Positions 43,539-53,371 of a stretch of 64,000 bases of DNA are shown here, one piece after another; position 1 is the stretch's first letter, and the number at the start of each line of letters is the position of its first letter. A program made the position numbers and the translations under genes. Below the pieces are notes generated by a model, which was not told the DNA's origin, did not search any database, and worked only from the letters and a program-made list of their open reading frames with translations. Source of the stretch: Blastomonas sp. AAP53 (GTDB taxonomy: Bacteria; Pseudomonadota; Alphaproteobacteria; Sphingomonadales; Sphingomonadaceae); NCBI RefSeq assembly GCF_000331245.1, contig NZ_ANFZ01000009.1:682001-746000 (forward strand), given 5' to 3'.

Positions 43539-45410
43539 TCACTCGGCAGCCATGGGCCCTTCGGTGAACTGCAGGCTGGAAAGCCGCGCATACAACCCGT
43601 TGCGCCCGGAAAGCTGATCGTGCGTGCCTTCCTCGACAATAGCGCCGTCGCTCATCACGATGATCCTGTCAGCCGATCGAATCGTCGCCAAACGGTGCGC
43701 GATGACGAGGGTCGTGCGACCCTGCATCAGCCGGTCGAGGGCGGTCTGCACCAGCTTCTCGCTCTCTGCATCCAGCGCCGATGTTGCCTCGTCGAGCAAC
43801 AGGATCGGCGAGTTGCGAAGCAGCGCGCGCGCGATAGAGATACGCTGGCGCTGGCCGCCGGATAGGCGCGCCCCGCCCTCGCCCAGATAGGTGTCGAGAC
43901 CCTCGGGCATCTTGCGCAGGAACTCTGCCGCATTCGCCGCCTCTGCCGCGTCCCAGATCTGTTCGTCGGTCGCAGCCCAGTCGCCATAGCGCAGGTTGTC
44001 GCGGGCGCTGGCGGCAAACAGCACGCTGTCCTGCGGCACGAAGGCCATGCGATGGCGGATTTCCTTCGGGTCGGCAGACGACAGCGCCACGCCATCGATC
44101 CGCACCGATCCCGCCTGGGGATCGTAGAAGCGTTGTGCCAGCTGGAAAAGGGTCGATTTGCCCGCGCCCGAGGGCCCGACGATCGCCACCGTCTCACCAG
44201 GCGAAATCTGCAACGAAAAATCACGCAAGGCCAATGTTTCAGGCCGGGTGGGATAGGCAAAGCTCACATTCTGGAAGCTCAGCTGGCCACGCGGCGGTAC
44301 GGGCAGCACAATGGGGTTGGCAGGCGCCCTGATCTCGGGCTGTTCGTTGAGCAGTTCGTTGAGCCGCCCGGCTGCGCCACCTGCGCGCAGCAGATCGCCA
44401 TACACTTCCGTCAGCGCGCCGAAGGCACCCGCTACCAGACCGCCGGTGAGCACGAATGCCGCGATATCGCCACCCGACAGCCGGCCTTCGATCACATCAA
44501 CCGCGCCCTGCCACATGATCATGGTGATCGCACCGAAGATCAGCGTGATGACAACCGCCGTGAGGCTGGCGCGCAAGGTGATGCGGCGGCGGGCGGTGGC
44601 AAAGGTGGATTCAACCGCCTCGCCAAAGCGCGCGGCTTCGCGATCTTCCTGACCGAAGGCCTGCACGATCTTCATCGCTGCCAGCACCTCGGTGGTGGTC
44701 GCGCCGACATTCGCGACGCGGTCCTGGCTGGAGCGGGCAACCTTTTCCAGCTTGCGGCCAATGAACACGATTGGCAGCACGATCACCGGGATGCCCAGCA
44801 GCAGCATGCCGGTGAGCTTGGGCGCGAGCGAGAACAGATAGGCGATGCCGCCGATGCCGACGACGATGTTGCGCAACGCCACCGATACGGTCGTTCCGAC
44901 GACCTGCTCGACGATCGCGGTATCCGATGTCATGCGCGAGGCGATCTCGGACGGGCGGTTCGTTTCGAAGAAGCTGGGGGCAAGCCGCAGCAGGTTGCGC
45001 TGCACGGTCAGCCGGATATCGGCGACCACCCGCTCGCCCAGCCACGAGACGAAGTAGAACCGCAGCGCGGTTGAAATGCCCAGCACCACCGTGATCAGGA
45101 ACAGATAGCGGAACCAGCGGCCGATATCTTCGGTGCTGCCCCCGGCATCGAAGCCGCGATCGATGACCAGCTTGAACCCGGCGGGAATCGCCAGCGTCGC
45201 CCCTGCGGCCACCGTCAGCGCGAGCAGCGCGAAGGTCATCTGGCGCGGATAGGCCGATGCGAACCGCATGATCATCGCCAGATTGCCCAGCTGGCGCGGG
45301 TTGCCGCGTTTGGCCTTGCCGGTCGCGGCCTCTTCGGCTTCGGGCTTGATCGTGCCTGCAGAGTCGTTTGCGGCCACTGGGTCCGCCGATGAAATGTGTG
45401 TTTCCGCCAT
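43539..45410 (-). CDS. ABC exporter, MsbA/HlyB type
   Basis: A 623-residue half-transporter. A charged cytoplasmic leader (residues 1-45) precedes six transmembrane helices (about 55-330), and the NBD has Walker A VGPSGAGKST, signature LSGGQRQRISIARA, Walker B ILLLDEATSALD and H-loop VIAHRLATI. Fused membrane and ATPase domains mean it works as a homodimer, exporting a lipid, polysaccharide precursor or drug. ATG 45410 is selected over upstream in-frame starts. No operon partner identifies the cargo. Confidence 0.92.
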   Translation of the reverse strand: MAETHISSADPVAANDSAGTIKPEAEEAATGKAKRGNPRQLGNLAMIMRFASAYPRQMTFALLALTVAAGATLAIPAGFKLVIDRGFDAGGSTEDIGRWFRYLFLITVVLGISTALRFYFVSWLGERVVADIRLTVQRNLLRLAPSFFETNRPSEIASRMTSDTAIVEQVVGTTVSVALRNIVVGIGGIAYLFSLAPKLTGMLLLGIPVIVLPIVFIGRKLEKVARSSQDRVANVGATTTEVLAAMKIVQAFGQEDREAARFGEAVESTFATARRRITLRASLTAVVITLIFGAITMIMWQGAVDVIEGRLSGGDIAAFVLTGGLVAGAFGALTEVYGDLLRAGGAAGRLNELLNEQPEIRAPANPIVLPVPPRGQLSFQNVSFAYPTRPETLALRDFSLQISPGETVAIVGPSGAGKSTLFQLAQRFYDPQAGSVRIDGVALSSADPKEIRHRMAFVPQDSVLFAASARDNLRYGDWAATDEQIWDAAEAANAAEFLRKMPEGLDTYLGEGGARLSGGQRQRISIARALLRNSPILLLDEATSALDAESEKLVQTALDRLMQGRTTLVIAHRLATIRSADRIIVMSDGAIVEEGTHDQLSGRNGLYARLSSLQFTEGPMAAE

Positions 45411-45683
45411 GGCAGAGCGCCTAGCAGGCATGCCCGTTCCACTCAACGCTTTTGGGATTGCCCCGGCCCGGCAACGCCGCCCGCAGGCTGCTGAAGTTTA
45501 CAACAGGCTAACGGCTTGTAACCGATCCATTAACCCGGGCGTGAGAGGCTTTTGCGAGGCAACCTCACGGGCAATACGCGCGTTAAATGCTTGTATTTTC
45601 CGTGGTGCAGCGCAACATTGGCCGCCGAGAGGCCGCCGGATAGAGCCGCAGCAAGCGGACACGGCGGTTTGCAGGGGAATTAC

Positions 45684-46904
45684 ATGCTTTACCACGCTTA
45701 TGAACTTCAACGCTCGTTCCTTTCGAGCGCCAGCGCCATTGCGACAATGGGCGCCAACATGCTCAACAGCCCGCTCAATCCGATGACCTATTTCGGTGGT
45801 GAGCCGATCATGGCGTCGGCGCTGGAGGTGTTCGCTCACGCGTCCGCCCCACGCGGCAAGCCCGCGTTCGGGATCACATCCGTCGAGATCGATGGAGTCG
45901 AAAGCCTGGTCCAGGAAGAGATCGTGCTCGAGCGACCCTTTGGCGACCTGATCCGGTTCCGCCACGCCACTCTTCCCAAGGATGCGCCGAGGCTGCTGAT
46001 TGCAGCCCCGATGTCGGGACATTATGCGACGCTGCTGCGCGGCACCGTGGCACGCATGATTCCCGGCCATGAGGTCTATATCACCGATTGGGCCGATGCG
46101 CGCGATGTTCCGCTGAAGGAAGGCCGTTTCGATCTCGACGACTATATCGACTATCTGGTCGGCTTTCTCGAGCACATCGGGCCTGGCGCGCACATGCTCG
46201 CCGTATGCCAGCCTTCGGTGCCGTGCTTTGCCGCTGCCGCGCTGATGTCGGCCGACAATCACGCGTGCCGCCCCAAGACGCTGACGATGATGGGTGGTCC
46301 GATCGACACGCGCGAAGCACCAACGGCGGTCAACACGATGGCGACCAAGCGCCCGCTGGCCTGGTTCGAGCACAATGTCATCGCCAAGGTGCCGTTCCAG
46401 TACAAGGGTTCGGGCCGCAAGGTGTATCCGGGCTTCATGCAGCTGACCGGCTTCATGTCGATGAACCTGGGCAACCACATGATGAGCCACTGGGAGATGT
46501 TCAAACATCTTGTCAACGGCGACGGTGAAAGCGCTGACTCAACAAAGGATTTCTACGACGAGTATCGCTCCGTCTGCGATATGACGGCAGAATTCTACCT
46601 GCAGACGGTCGAGAATGTGTTCCAGACGCACAGCCTGCCCAAGGGTGAATTCATGCACCGCGGCAAGCGGATCGACCCGTGCACCATTACCGACATCGCG
46701 CTGCTGGCGATCGAAGGCGAGCGCGACGACATCAGCGGTCTTGGGCAGACTCGCGCCGCGCTGACACTCACACCCAAGCTGCCGAAGGCGAAAAAGAAAT
46801 ACCTGATGGCCGAGAGCGTCGGCCACTACGGCATCTTCAACGGCAGCAAATGGCGCGAACGCATTGCGCCCGTGGTCGAGGACTGGATCCTCGCTCACAA
46901 CTGA
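45684..46904 (+). CDS. phaZ: Intracellular polyhydroxyalkanoate depolymerase
   Basis: A 406-residue PHB depolymerase of the intracellular type. MLYHAYELQRSFLSSASAI begins the family block; AVCQPSVPCF holds the cysteine nucleophile C175 in place of serine, as known for this group, and YKGSGRKVYPGFMQLTGFMSMN and VGHYGIFNGSKWR provide further conserved segments with the likely His. It hydrolyses storage granules. AGGGGA six bases upstream sets the start at 45684. An imperfect hairpin follows at 46916. Confidence 0.93.
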   Translation: MLYHAYELQRSFLSSASAIATMGANMLNSPLNPMTYFGGEPIMASALEVFAHASAPRGKPAFGITSVEIDGVESLVQEEIVLERPFGDLIRFRHATLPKDAPRLLIAAPMSGHYATLLRGTVARMIPGHEVYITDWADARDVPLKEGRFDLDDYIDYLVGFLEHIGPGAHMLAVCQPSVPCFAAAALMSADNHACRPKTLTMMGGPIDTREAPTAVNTMATKRPLAWFEHNVIAKVPFQYKGSGRKVYPGFMQLTGFMSMNLGNHMMSHWEMFKHLVNGDGESADSTKDFYDEYRSVCDMTAEFYLQTVENVFQTHSLPKGEFMHRGKRIDPCTITDIALLAIEGERDDISGLGQTRAALTLTPKLPKAKKKYLMAESVGHYGIFNGSKWRERIAPVVEDWILAHN

Positions 46905-46915
46905 TCGCACACTGA

Positions 46916-46952
46916 GGCACGGGGCGGCATTTGTATCTTGCCGCCCCGTGCC
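46916..46952. terminator. Strong hairpin after phaZ
   Basis: GGCACGGGGCGGCA (46916-46929) pairs perfectly with TGCCGCCCCGTGCC (46939-46952) around nine bases. There is no T run, so it could be a terminator or an mRNA-stabilising stem between phaZ and the epimerase gene. Confidence 0.6.
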
Positions 46953-46973
46953 TGGCCGCTTATCGACGCGCCC

Positions 46974-47942
46974 ATGATCACTCTGAAGACCGTGCGCGTC
47001 GAGCGTTTTGCCGTCGATGGCAGTTTCATCATCTCCCGTGGCGCGAAGACCGACGTGGATGTCGTGTACTGCGAAGTAACGGACGGCACCCATGTGGGCC
47101 GGGGCGAAGGCACGCCGATCTATTACGAGGGCGAGACCGCCGAACTTTGCGCCGAAGCCATTGACCTGCGCGCCAAGCAGAACCGCCCGCTGACGCGCGA
47201 CGATCTGCTCAAGACGATGATGGAAGGTGCAGCGCGCAATGCGCTTGATGCGGCACTGTGGGATCTGGAGGTGCAGGCGACGGGCAAGCCCTTGTGGCAG
47301 CTCGCCAAGCTCCCCCAACCCAAGCCGCTGATAACAGCCTACACGATTTCGCTGGGCGATCCGGAGACCATGAAGGCTGACGCGCGCAAGGCCGCGATCA
47401 AGGGCTATCCGTTGTTGAAGCTCAAGCTGAATGGCGAGGACGATCTGCTGCGAGTCTCTGCAGTGCGCATCGGTGCGCCCGAAGCACGGTTGATTGTCGA
47501 TGCCAATGAAGCGTGGGAAGACGTCGACCTGGCCGAGATCACCAGTGCGTTGAAGAAGCTGGGGGTCGAGCTCATCGAGCAGCCCGTCGGGGCGGGATTC
47601 GAGGACGATCTGCAAGGCGTTCGAAGCGCCCTGCCCTTCTGCGCCGATGAAAGCTGCCATGTTGCCGAAGATATCGAGCGCGTGGCTGGAAGCTTCCAGG
47701 CAGTCAACATCAAGCTCGACAAGGCAGGTGGCTTGACCGAGGCGCTCCGCCTGAGCGAGGCGGCCAAGGCCCATGGCCTGAAGACGATGGTTGGCTGCAT
47801 GCTGTCGACCAGCCTGGGTATCCATCCTGCCTTCCATCTCGCCCAGACTGCAGACTGGGTCGATCTTGATGGCCCCGCCCTGCTGCAGCGAGACCGCGAC
47901 GGCGGCTTTCGCTTTGACAGCGGCAGGATCAGCCTTTCCTGA
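46974..47942 (+). CDS. L-Ala-D/L-Glu (dipeptide) epimerase, enolase superfamily
   Basis: A 322-residue protein with the muconate-lactonizing subgroup arrangement: K149-x-K151 (LLKLKLNG), metal ligands D176 (DANEAW), E202 (IEQPV) and D225 (ADES), and K247 (NIKLDKAGG). Two lysines on opposite faces fit a 1,1-proton-transfer epimerase such as AEE, which recycles murein peptides. Exact specificity cannot be proven by reading. Transcribed after phaZ. Confidence 0.85.
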   Translation: MITLKTVRVERFAVDGSFIISRGAKTDVDVVYCEVTDGTHVGRGEGTPIYYEGETAELCAEAIDLRAKQNRPLTRDDLLKTMMEGAARNALDAALWDLEVQATGKPLWQLAKLPQPKPLITAYTISLGDPETMKADARKAAIKGYPLLKLKLNGEDDLLRVSAVRIGAPEARLIVDANEAWEDVDLAEITSALKKLGVELIEQPVGAGFEDDLQGVRSALPFCADESCHVAEDIERVAGSFQAVNIKLDKAGGLTEALRLSEAAKAHGLKTMVGCMLSTSLGIHPAFHLAQTADWVDLDGPALLQRDRDGGFRFDSGRISLS

Positions 47943-47958
47943 GCCAGCTGGCAGTTTA

Positions 47959-47993
47959 CCGCCACCTGCCCGGACGCGATGGGCAGGCGGCGG
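47959..47993. terminator. Imperfect hairpin between converging genes
   Basis: CCGCC-A-CCTGCCC pairs with GGGCAGG-C-GGCGG (47959-47993), one mismatch. No T run. Placed between the dipeptide epimerase and the stress-protein gene. Confidence 0.45.
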
Positions 47994-48013
47994 AAATTCA
48001 AATCAGCTCAAGA

Positions 48014-48520
48014 TCATAGCGCGGTTTCGACGTGCTTGCCCTCAAGATCCCTGGCCGACATCGTGCCGCCAAACATCATCTTGAGCTTGCCCATCAGGGT
48101 CATGTCCGCCTGCCAGACTTCCATGTGGCTGGGATCGAACCGCAGCATCACCAGATCGGGATCGGACTTGCCCTGATCGTACCAGGCTTCAACCGAGTTC
48201 GACCAGAACTTGTCGATGATGGCCGGATCGTTATCGATCGTCAGCATGCCGGCGATACACGCGAACAGCTTGTGCCCCTCGCCGACATATTGCGCCATCG
48301 CGTCGTTGGTCGAGGTCAGGCCTTCGACGAGGCGGCTGGAGCGCGATCCGTAAAACCAGATCGGGCCCTGACGACCATCGAACTGCGCCGTCATCGGCTG
48401 GCTGTGCGCGACCTGCGCAGGCAGGCCCAGCATCAGAAAGGGGCTGCTCTCAAGCGCGCTCCAGAAGGCGTCGAGCGCTTCGTGGGTGTCGGCTGGCGTT
48501 GCGGTGGGGTTAGGTGTCAT
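48014..48520 (-). CDS. General stress protein 26 family (pyridoxamine-phosphate-oxidase fold)
   Basis: A 168-residue flavin-binding-type split barrel. The block FLMLGLPAQVAHSQPMTAQF and the strand GPIWFYGSRSSRLVEGL, with LVMLRFDPSHMEVWQAD, match the PF16242 pyridoxamine-5'-phosphate-oxidase-like group named after Bacillus GSP26. Cofactor and substrate are uncertain. AGGAG before the ATG at 48520. Confidence 0.85.
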   Translation of the reverse strand: MTPNPTATPADTHEALDAFWSALESSPFLMLGLPAQVAHSQPMTAQFDGRQGPIWFYGSRSSRLVEGLTSTNDAMAQYVGEGHKLFACIAGMLTIDNDPAIIDKFWSNSVEAWYDQGKSDPDLVMLRFDPSHMEVWQADMTLMGKLKMMFGGTMSARDLEGKHVETAL

Positions 48521-48597
48521 CGGTAGCTCCTGTATCTGGTACAGGGGTTACGATGGAGCAGGCGGCGCGTTCCCTCGCCTGTCAGCTGCCCGAAACG

Positions 48598-48634
48598 AAA
48601 ACCCCGCCCCGGTGCAGGACCGGGGCGGGGTTTT
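48598..48634. terminator. Perfect bidirectional-type terminator
   Basis: AAAACCCCGCCCCGG (48598-48612) pairs perfectly over 15 bases with CCGGGGCGGGGTTTT (48620-48634) around a seven-base loop. On the minus strand TTTTCGTTT follows. It ends the thiolase transcript, 24 bases after its stop. Confidence 0.9.
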
Positions 48635-48658
48635 GGAGCGTCGTCTGTCCTGAAGAGA

Positions 48659-49834
48659 TCAGAACACTTCGAACAGGCCGGCAGCGCCCATGCCGCCGCC
48701 GACGCACATCGTCACCACGACGTATTTCGCACCGCGACGCTTGCCTTCGATCAGCGCGTGGCCGGTGCAGCGCGCGCCGGTCATGCCATAGGGATGGCCG
48801 ATCGAGATCGATCCGCCGTTGACGTTGAGCAGCTCGTCAGGAATGCCGAGCACATCCTGGCAGTACAATACCTGCACCGCGAACGCCTCGTTCAGTTCCC
48901 ACAGGCCGATATCGTCCATCTTCAGGCCGAAGCGCTTGAGCAGCTGCGGCACGGCGAACACGGGGCCGATGCCCATTTCGTCAGGCTCGGTACCGGCGGC
49001 GGCCATGCCGACATAGCGGCCCAGCGGCTGCAGGCCCTTCTGCTCGGCGAGCTTGGCTTCCATCAGCACCACCGAAGATGCGCCATCCGACAGCTGGCTG
49101 GCATTGCCGGCAGTAATGTTCATGCCCGGGCCCATCACCGGCTGCAGACCCTTCAGGCCTTCCAGCGTGGTGTCGGCGCGGTTGCCTTCATCCTTGGTCA
49201 CTTCGACGTCAGTCATCGTGACCTCGCCGGTTTCCTTGTTCTTGAACGCCATCTTCGCCTTTACGGGGATGATTTCATCGTCGAACTTGCCGGCTGCCTG
49301 AGCAGCAGCGGTGCGCATCTGCGAGCGATAGGCATACTCGTCCTGGCGATCGCGGCTGATGTTGTAGCGCTTGGCGACCGTTTCTGCGGTCTGCAGCATC
49401 GGCATGTACACATCGTTGTGCATTGCCAGCAGTTCCGGATCGGGCGCGACGCGCATTTCGGGGGTCTGCACCATCGAGATCGATTCGACACCGCCTGCGA
49501 CAACGATATCCATGCGATCGACGATGATCTGCTTGGCCGCGGTCGCGATCGACATGACGCCCGACGAGCACTGGCGGTCGATCGACATGCCGGCAACGGT
49601 AACAGGCAGGCCGGCACGCAGCGCGGCGGTGCGGCCGATGGTGTGCTGGACACCCTGCTGGAGCGCAGCGCCCATCACAACATCATCGACCTGACCGCCT
49701 TCGATGCCGGCGCGCTCGACAGCGGCGCGGATCGAATGGGCAGCCAGCGTCGGCGACGGGGTTGCGTTGAAGCCGCCGCGATAGGCCTTGCCGATGGGGG
49801 TACGGGCGGTGGAAACGATTACTGCATCACGCAT
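48659..49834 (-). CDS. Acetyl-CoA C-acyltransferase (thiolase)
   Basis: A 391-residue thiolase. Catalytic C89 lies in [42 protein letters not shown] (His) and [14 protein letters not shown] (second Cys) complete the active site. It joins or cleaves acyl-CoA; degradation of fatty acids or of branched compounds is the likely role because a MaoC-type hydratase gene follows it upstream in the same direction. GGAG before ATG 49834. Confidence 0.93.
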   Translation of the reverse strand: MRDAVIVSTARTPIGKAYRGGFNATPSPTLAAHSIRAAVERAGIEGGQVDDVVMGAALQQGVQHTIGRTAALRAGLPVTVAGMSIDRQCSSGVMSIATAAKQIIVDRMDIVVAGGVESISMVQTPEMRVAPDPELLAMHNDVYMPMLQTAETVAKRYNISRDRQDEYAYRSQMRTAAAQAAGKFDDEIIPVKAKMAFKNKETGEVTMTDVEVTKDEGNRADTTLEGLKGLQPVMGPGMNITAGNASQLSDGASSVVLMEAKLAEQKGLQPLGRYVGMAAAGTEPDEMGIGPVFAVPQLLKRFGLKMDDIGLWELNEAFAVQVLYCQDVLGIPDELLNVNGGSISIGHPYGMTGARCTGHALIEGKRRGAKYVVVTMCVGGGMGAAGLFEVF

Positions 49835-49885
49835 GGGAATTCTCCTCGATATGCCCGCAAGCCTCTGCCTGCGGGCCGGTCTGGG

Positions 49886-50344
49886 TCACACGAAAAACTG
49901 GCTGATCCATTCTGCCATCACGGCAGGCTTGTCTTCGCCTTCGATCTCGACGCTGAACTCGAGCGTCTGCTGCCACTGGCCGGGGCGCTTTTCCTCGAGT
50001 TCGAGCAGCTTGAAATGGCCGCGCACCTTCTTGCCCGAACGCACCGGCGCCAGGAAGCGAACCTTGTTGCCGCCATAGTTCACGCCCATCTTCACGCCTT
50101 CGACGCGCGGGCAATCGGACTTTGCCATCAGCACGGGGAACAGCGACAGGGTGAGAAAGCCGTGCGCGATGGTGCCGCCGAACGGCGTCATCTTGGCCAT
50201 TTCCTCGTTCACGTGAATGAACTGATGGTCTCCGGTCGCATCGGCAAACTTGTTGATCATCTCCTGATCCACCAGCAGCCATTCCGACGTGCCGAGGGTC
50301 TGGCCGACCATATCCTTCATTTCCTGCGGGGAAATTGCGCTCAT
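49886..50344 (-). CDS. MaoC-type enoyl-CoA hydratase
   Basis: A 152-residue hot-dog fold protein. The hydratase 2 motif reads FADATGDHQFIHVNEEMAK with D and H, then FGGTIAHGFLTLSLFPVL. MaoC proteins hydrate enoyl-CoA. It lies 51 bases upstream of the thiolase gene on the same strand and the two probably act in the same beta-oxidation step series. AGGAG precedes ATG 50344; the open frame upstream is not used. The 50345-50516 gap holds nothing I can name. Confidence 0.88.
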   Translation of the reverse strand: MSAISPQEMKDMVGQTLGTSEWLLVDQEMINKFADATGDHQFIHVNEEMAKMTPFGGTIAHGFLTLSLFPVLMAKSDCPRVEGVKMGVNYGGNKVRFLAPVRSGKKVRGHFKLLELEEKRPGQWQQTLEFSVEIEGEDKPAVMAEWISQFFV

Positions 50345-50516
50345 TCTCGCTCTCCTGTCGATGATGCGACGATGGCGTTTGCGCCGTGCCGCCGCTTGGA
50401 ATGCGCGTCTTTTGGCGCTTTTCCGCCAGTGACACAAGGCCAGACTGCACGCCGCTACGGCATGCAGGGCCCGCGCCGCACTTTACGCGAACGGAAAGGG
50501 TCAGGGCGCCCCCGAC

Positions 50517-51695
50517 TCAGCGCTGTTCGCGTACGGTGACCGGAAAGCCGCCCTCGGGATAGGGCATGATCATCGTACCATCGGGCGCGGAGGTAAACGT
50601 GGTCTGGGTGGGATAGGCGAACTCCAGCCCTTCCGCATTGAACCGTTCCAGAATCGTCAAGCCGATGCTGTGGCGCGCCTCGAACACCACCTCGAAATCG
50701 CTGCTCATCACATCGAAATCGAGTTCGAAATCGATCGAGCTGGCTCCAAAACCGACAAAGCCGCTGCGGACGAACACAGCACCTGCCTGCTCGACGATCT
50801 CGCGCAGCATCACCGGAACCAGCCGTGCGCGATCGGGCGGGGTCTGGTAGATCAGACCGATCATGTAACGCGTCCTGCGCCGGTTGAGCCGGGTGTAGTT
50901 GATGATCTGCTTGCTCAGCAGATTGGTGTTCGAGATGATGATCTCTTCGCCGGTGACCGACCGAAGTCGTGCGCTTTTCAGACCGATTTTCTCGACCGTG
51001 GCGGTGGTGGTATCGAACCCGATCGTCTCGCCCCGCTTGAACGGCTTGTCGAAGATGATCGACAGCGCAGCAAACAGGTCCGAGAAGATGCCCTGCGCCG
51101 CCAGACCGATGGCGATGCCGCCAATACCCAGACCGGCGATCAGACCGGTTACGTTCACGCCCAGATTGTCGAGGACCATGATCGAGGCGATCGCAAACAG
51201 CACCACGGTAACCAGCAACCGGATGAGCGACATGGCGTTCGCCAGCGTCTCGCCGCCAGCATCGTCGCTGCCCGTTGCCCGCCGTTCGATCACGCCCAGG
51301 ATGATCTCGCGCAGCCAGATCGCCACCTGGAAGACCGAGGCGACGGTGAACAGGAATGTCACCACCTGAACGATGCCCAGCGGCGCTTCGGAAAAGCCCA
51401 CGACTAGACGCAGCGACACCGTGATCAGAAAATACTGCTTCGTCTTCGACAACGTCCGCGCGATGATCGCAGCCAGTGCCAGACGGTCAGGCTGACGCTC
51501 GGCATAGATCCGCGCCCGACGCTGAAGATAGGCCAGCGCAAAATAGACCGCTGTTCCGACACCCACCGCAATCGCGATTTCAACGGCGTGGTCGCTGATC
51601 CAGTCCCAGAGGCTGAACAGCCTCTGATTGATGTCTTCAGCGGTGAGGGCTTCCGGCAGCACGAGCGCGTCTGCAGGGGGAGATTTTGTCGTCAT
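50517..51695 (-). CDS. MscS-family mechanosensitive channel
   Basis: A 392-residue channel with four or five transmembrane helices before the pore helix, which reads NVTGLIAGLGIGGIAIGLAA, and the beta domain GETIGFDTTTATVEKIGL, RSVTGEEIIISNTNL. The length exceeds E. coli MscS (286) because of an N-terminal membrane extension. It releases solutes on hypo-osmotic shock. Preceded by a short gap to the O-ligase gene (27 bases), so they may be co-transcribed, though unrelated in function. Confidence 0.93.
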   Translation of the reverse strand: MTTKSPPADALVLPEALTAEDINQRLFSLWDWISDHAVEIAIAVGVGTAVYFALAYLQRRARIYAERQPDRLALAAIIARTLSKTKQYFLITVSLRLVVGFSEAPLGIVQVVTFLFTVASVFQVAIWLREIILGVIERRATGSDDAGGETLANAMSLIRLLVTVVLFAIASIMVLDNLGVNVTGLIAGLGIGGIAIGLAAQGIFSDLFAALSIIFDKPFKRGETIGFDTTTATVEKIGLKSARLRSVTGEEIIISNTNLLSKQIINYTRLNRRRTRYMIGLIYQTPPDRARLVPVMLREIVEQAGAVFVRSGFVGFGASSIDFELDFDVMSSDFEVVFEARHSIGLTILERFNAEGLEFAYPTQTTFTSAPDGTMIMPYPEGGFPVTVREQR

Positions 51696-51722
51696 GCCCG
51701 GCAGGTAGGCAGGTGGCGACGC

Positions 51723-53081
51723 TCATGCAACCCGCGGCGCGGTTTTATCCCTGACCAGCGGACGAAAAGCCGCCTCCTTGCGGCGGCGCGCCAGATAGGT
51801 ATCAAGTCCGATCTGCATGGCGATCAGCATGTAGATGAACGGCTGGAAGGCGATCCCGACAAACAGCGAGCCGACCATATAGATGATCTGCCCGTTCTGC
51901 AGCGCCAGCGCGAGCGGCACGACCCATTGCTCGTCGGACAGGTTGCGCTTGCGATAGATGCGCTGGACGATCTCCATCCGAACGATGCCACCCAGATGGA
52001 TGATCAACCACAATGCCAGCCCGATGAAGCCCTGTTCACCCAGCATCTCGAAATAGCTGGAGTGATAGGCGCGCCCGGCATCGGTGATTTCCTGGCGCTC
52101 GATCTGCGTATTGGCCCCCTCGCCCTTGGCCTCGACAGTGTCGAACTTCACCTTGTTCTGCAGATACGCCTCGAACCCGCCACCCATCGGGTTTGCCTGC
52201 ACATATTGCCAAGTCCACGCCCATACCGCGACGCGGGTGGAGGCGGATTGATCCGCCTTGTATTCGCCGATCGTCGCCATGCGGTTGGAAAAGCTCGAAG
52301 GCAGGAATGGCACCGCCGCCACCGCCAGCGCCGCAGCCAGCCCGGCATACAGGAACCGGTGACGCACGAAGCGCAGCATCAACACCGCCAGCACCCCGAT
52401 GCAGACGAGGCCCGTGCGCGCCTGCGTGCCCACCGGGATCAGCAGGCAGGCAAAGACCAGCGCATAGGCAAAGCCCTTTACCTTCCAGTCGGGCGGAAAC
52501 ACCGTGCCATATTTGGCCAGCCACAAGATCAGCGGAATGATGCAGATCGCCACGGTGGAGATGATCGAGCCTTCGTACAATCCGCTGTTGTCGGAGATCA
52601 GCAGCTGCATCACGCCATAGCCGCCACCAGACACCAGGGTCTTGATGCCACCGGTGATGATGATCGAGCTGGCGCAGACCACCATGAACAGCCCCAAAGC
52701 CTCGATGCGCAGCTTGGTACGCAGCGTCAGCGGCAGGAACATCGCGAAGACCAGCGCCTTCCACACCCAGGCCCATTTGCCCTCGGCGTCGATGGGAAAG
52801 TCCGCCGTCTTGGTGGTATAGGCGCAATAGGCAAACAGCAGCAGCATCACCCCCTGGCGGAACGAAGCGCGCATGTCCTTCTTGTCGTCGGCGATCAGCC
52901 AGCCCCCGAATGCCAGCCCGAAAACAATCAGCGACACAGGAACGGCGTTCAGCATCCAATAGGATAGCCGCTGCGGCGCTACGATGTCGACATAGGCATA
53001 AGCCAGCACGAAGATGAACGGCCGCTTGAAGCCCAGCGCCAGGAACGCCACGAGAAAGCCGACAAAGGCCAGATCACGCAT
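51723..53081 (-). CDS. Putative O-glycosylation ligase, exosortase A-associated
   Basis: A 452-residue membrane protein with about ten helices, beginning MRDLAFVGFLVAFLALGFKR. Segments AYVDIVAPQRLSYW, TTKTADFPIDAEGKWAW and AYHSSYFEMLGEQGFIGL match the TIGR03097 O-ligase-like group that accompanies XrtA. A periplasmic loop of Wzy/WaaL type (residues about 300-345) should carry the catalytic region. It would join glycan to a protein or lipid acceptor. No exosortase gene itself is in the window. AGGGGA supports ATG 53081. Confidence 0.88.
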   Translation of the reverse strand: MRDLAFVGFLVAFLALGFKRPFIFVLAYAYVDIVAPQRLSYWMLNAVPVSLIVFGLAFGGWLIADDKKDMRASFRQGVMLLLFAYCAYTTKTADFPIDAEGKWAWVWKALVFAMFLPLTLRTKLRIEALGLFMVVCASSIIITGGIKTLVSGGGYGVMQLLISDNSGLYEGSIISTVAICIIPLILWLAKYGTVFPPDWKVKGFAYALVFACLLIPVGTQARTGLVCIGVLAVLMLRFVRHRFLYAGLAAALAVAAVPFLPSSFSNRMATIGEYKADQSASTRVAVWAWTWQYVQANPMGGGFEAYLQNKVKFDTVEAKGEGANTQIERQEITDAGRAYHSSYFEMLGEQGFIGLALWLIIHLGGIVRMEIVQRIYRKRNLSDEQWVVPLALALQNGQIIYMVGSLFVGIAFQPFIYMLIAMQIGLDTYLARRRKEAAFRPLVRDKTAPRVA

Positions 53082-53247
53082 CGCCGCTTGTCCCCTGGCG
53101 CTTGGCGGGCGTCTTCTGGAAAAATCCCGACCCGGACTCGTCCTGCACAGGTGGGTCCTCACGGTCGAGGTCGACGCGCCAGACGAGCCGCCACGCTGCC
53201 AGCGCGACGAGCAGGTGCGAGACCGCAATGGCAAAATTGTCGACCAT
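53074..53247 (-). CDS. Small membrane protein overlapping the O-ligase start
   Basis: A 57-residue gene starting MVDNFAIAVSHLLVALAAWR, with a single hydrophobic helix (about residues 4-23) and an acidic then basic tail (DLDREDPPVQDESGSG, QKTPAKRQ). Its stop overlaps the ligase start by eight bases, so translation may be coupled. Size keeps it below the usual detection limit. AAGG lies ten bases upstream. No family is recognised; the coupling suggests a role in the same glycan step. Confidence 0.6.
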   Translation of the reverse strand: MVDNFAIAVSHLLVALAAWRLVWRVDLDREDPPVQDESGSGFFQKTPAKRQGTSGDA

Positions 53248-53371
53248 GAACCTGCGGCCTTGCTCTCTTTACCCGGTCACCCGACTATGCACGGGGCGGC
53301 TTGCAGCCTAAAGCCATAATCGCAATGGGTTGACGCGGCGTTAATCCTTTTACGCCATAGGCTTGCGCGCC

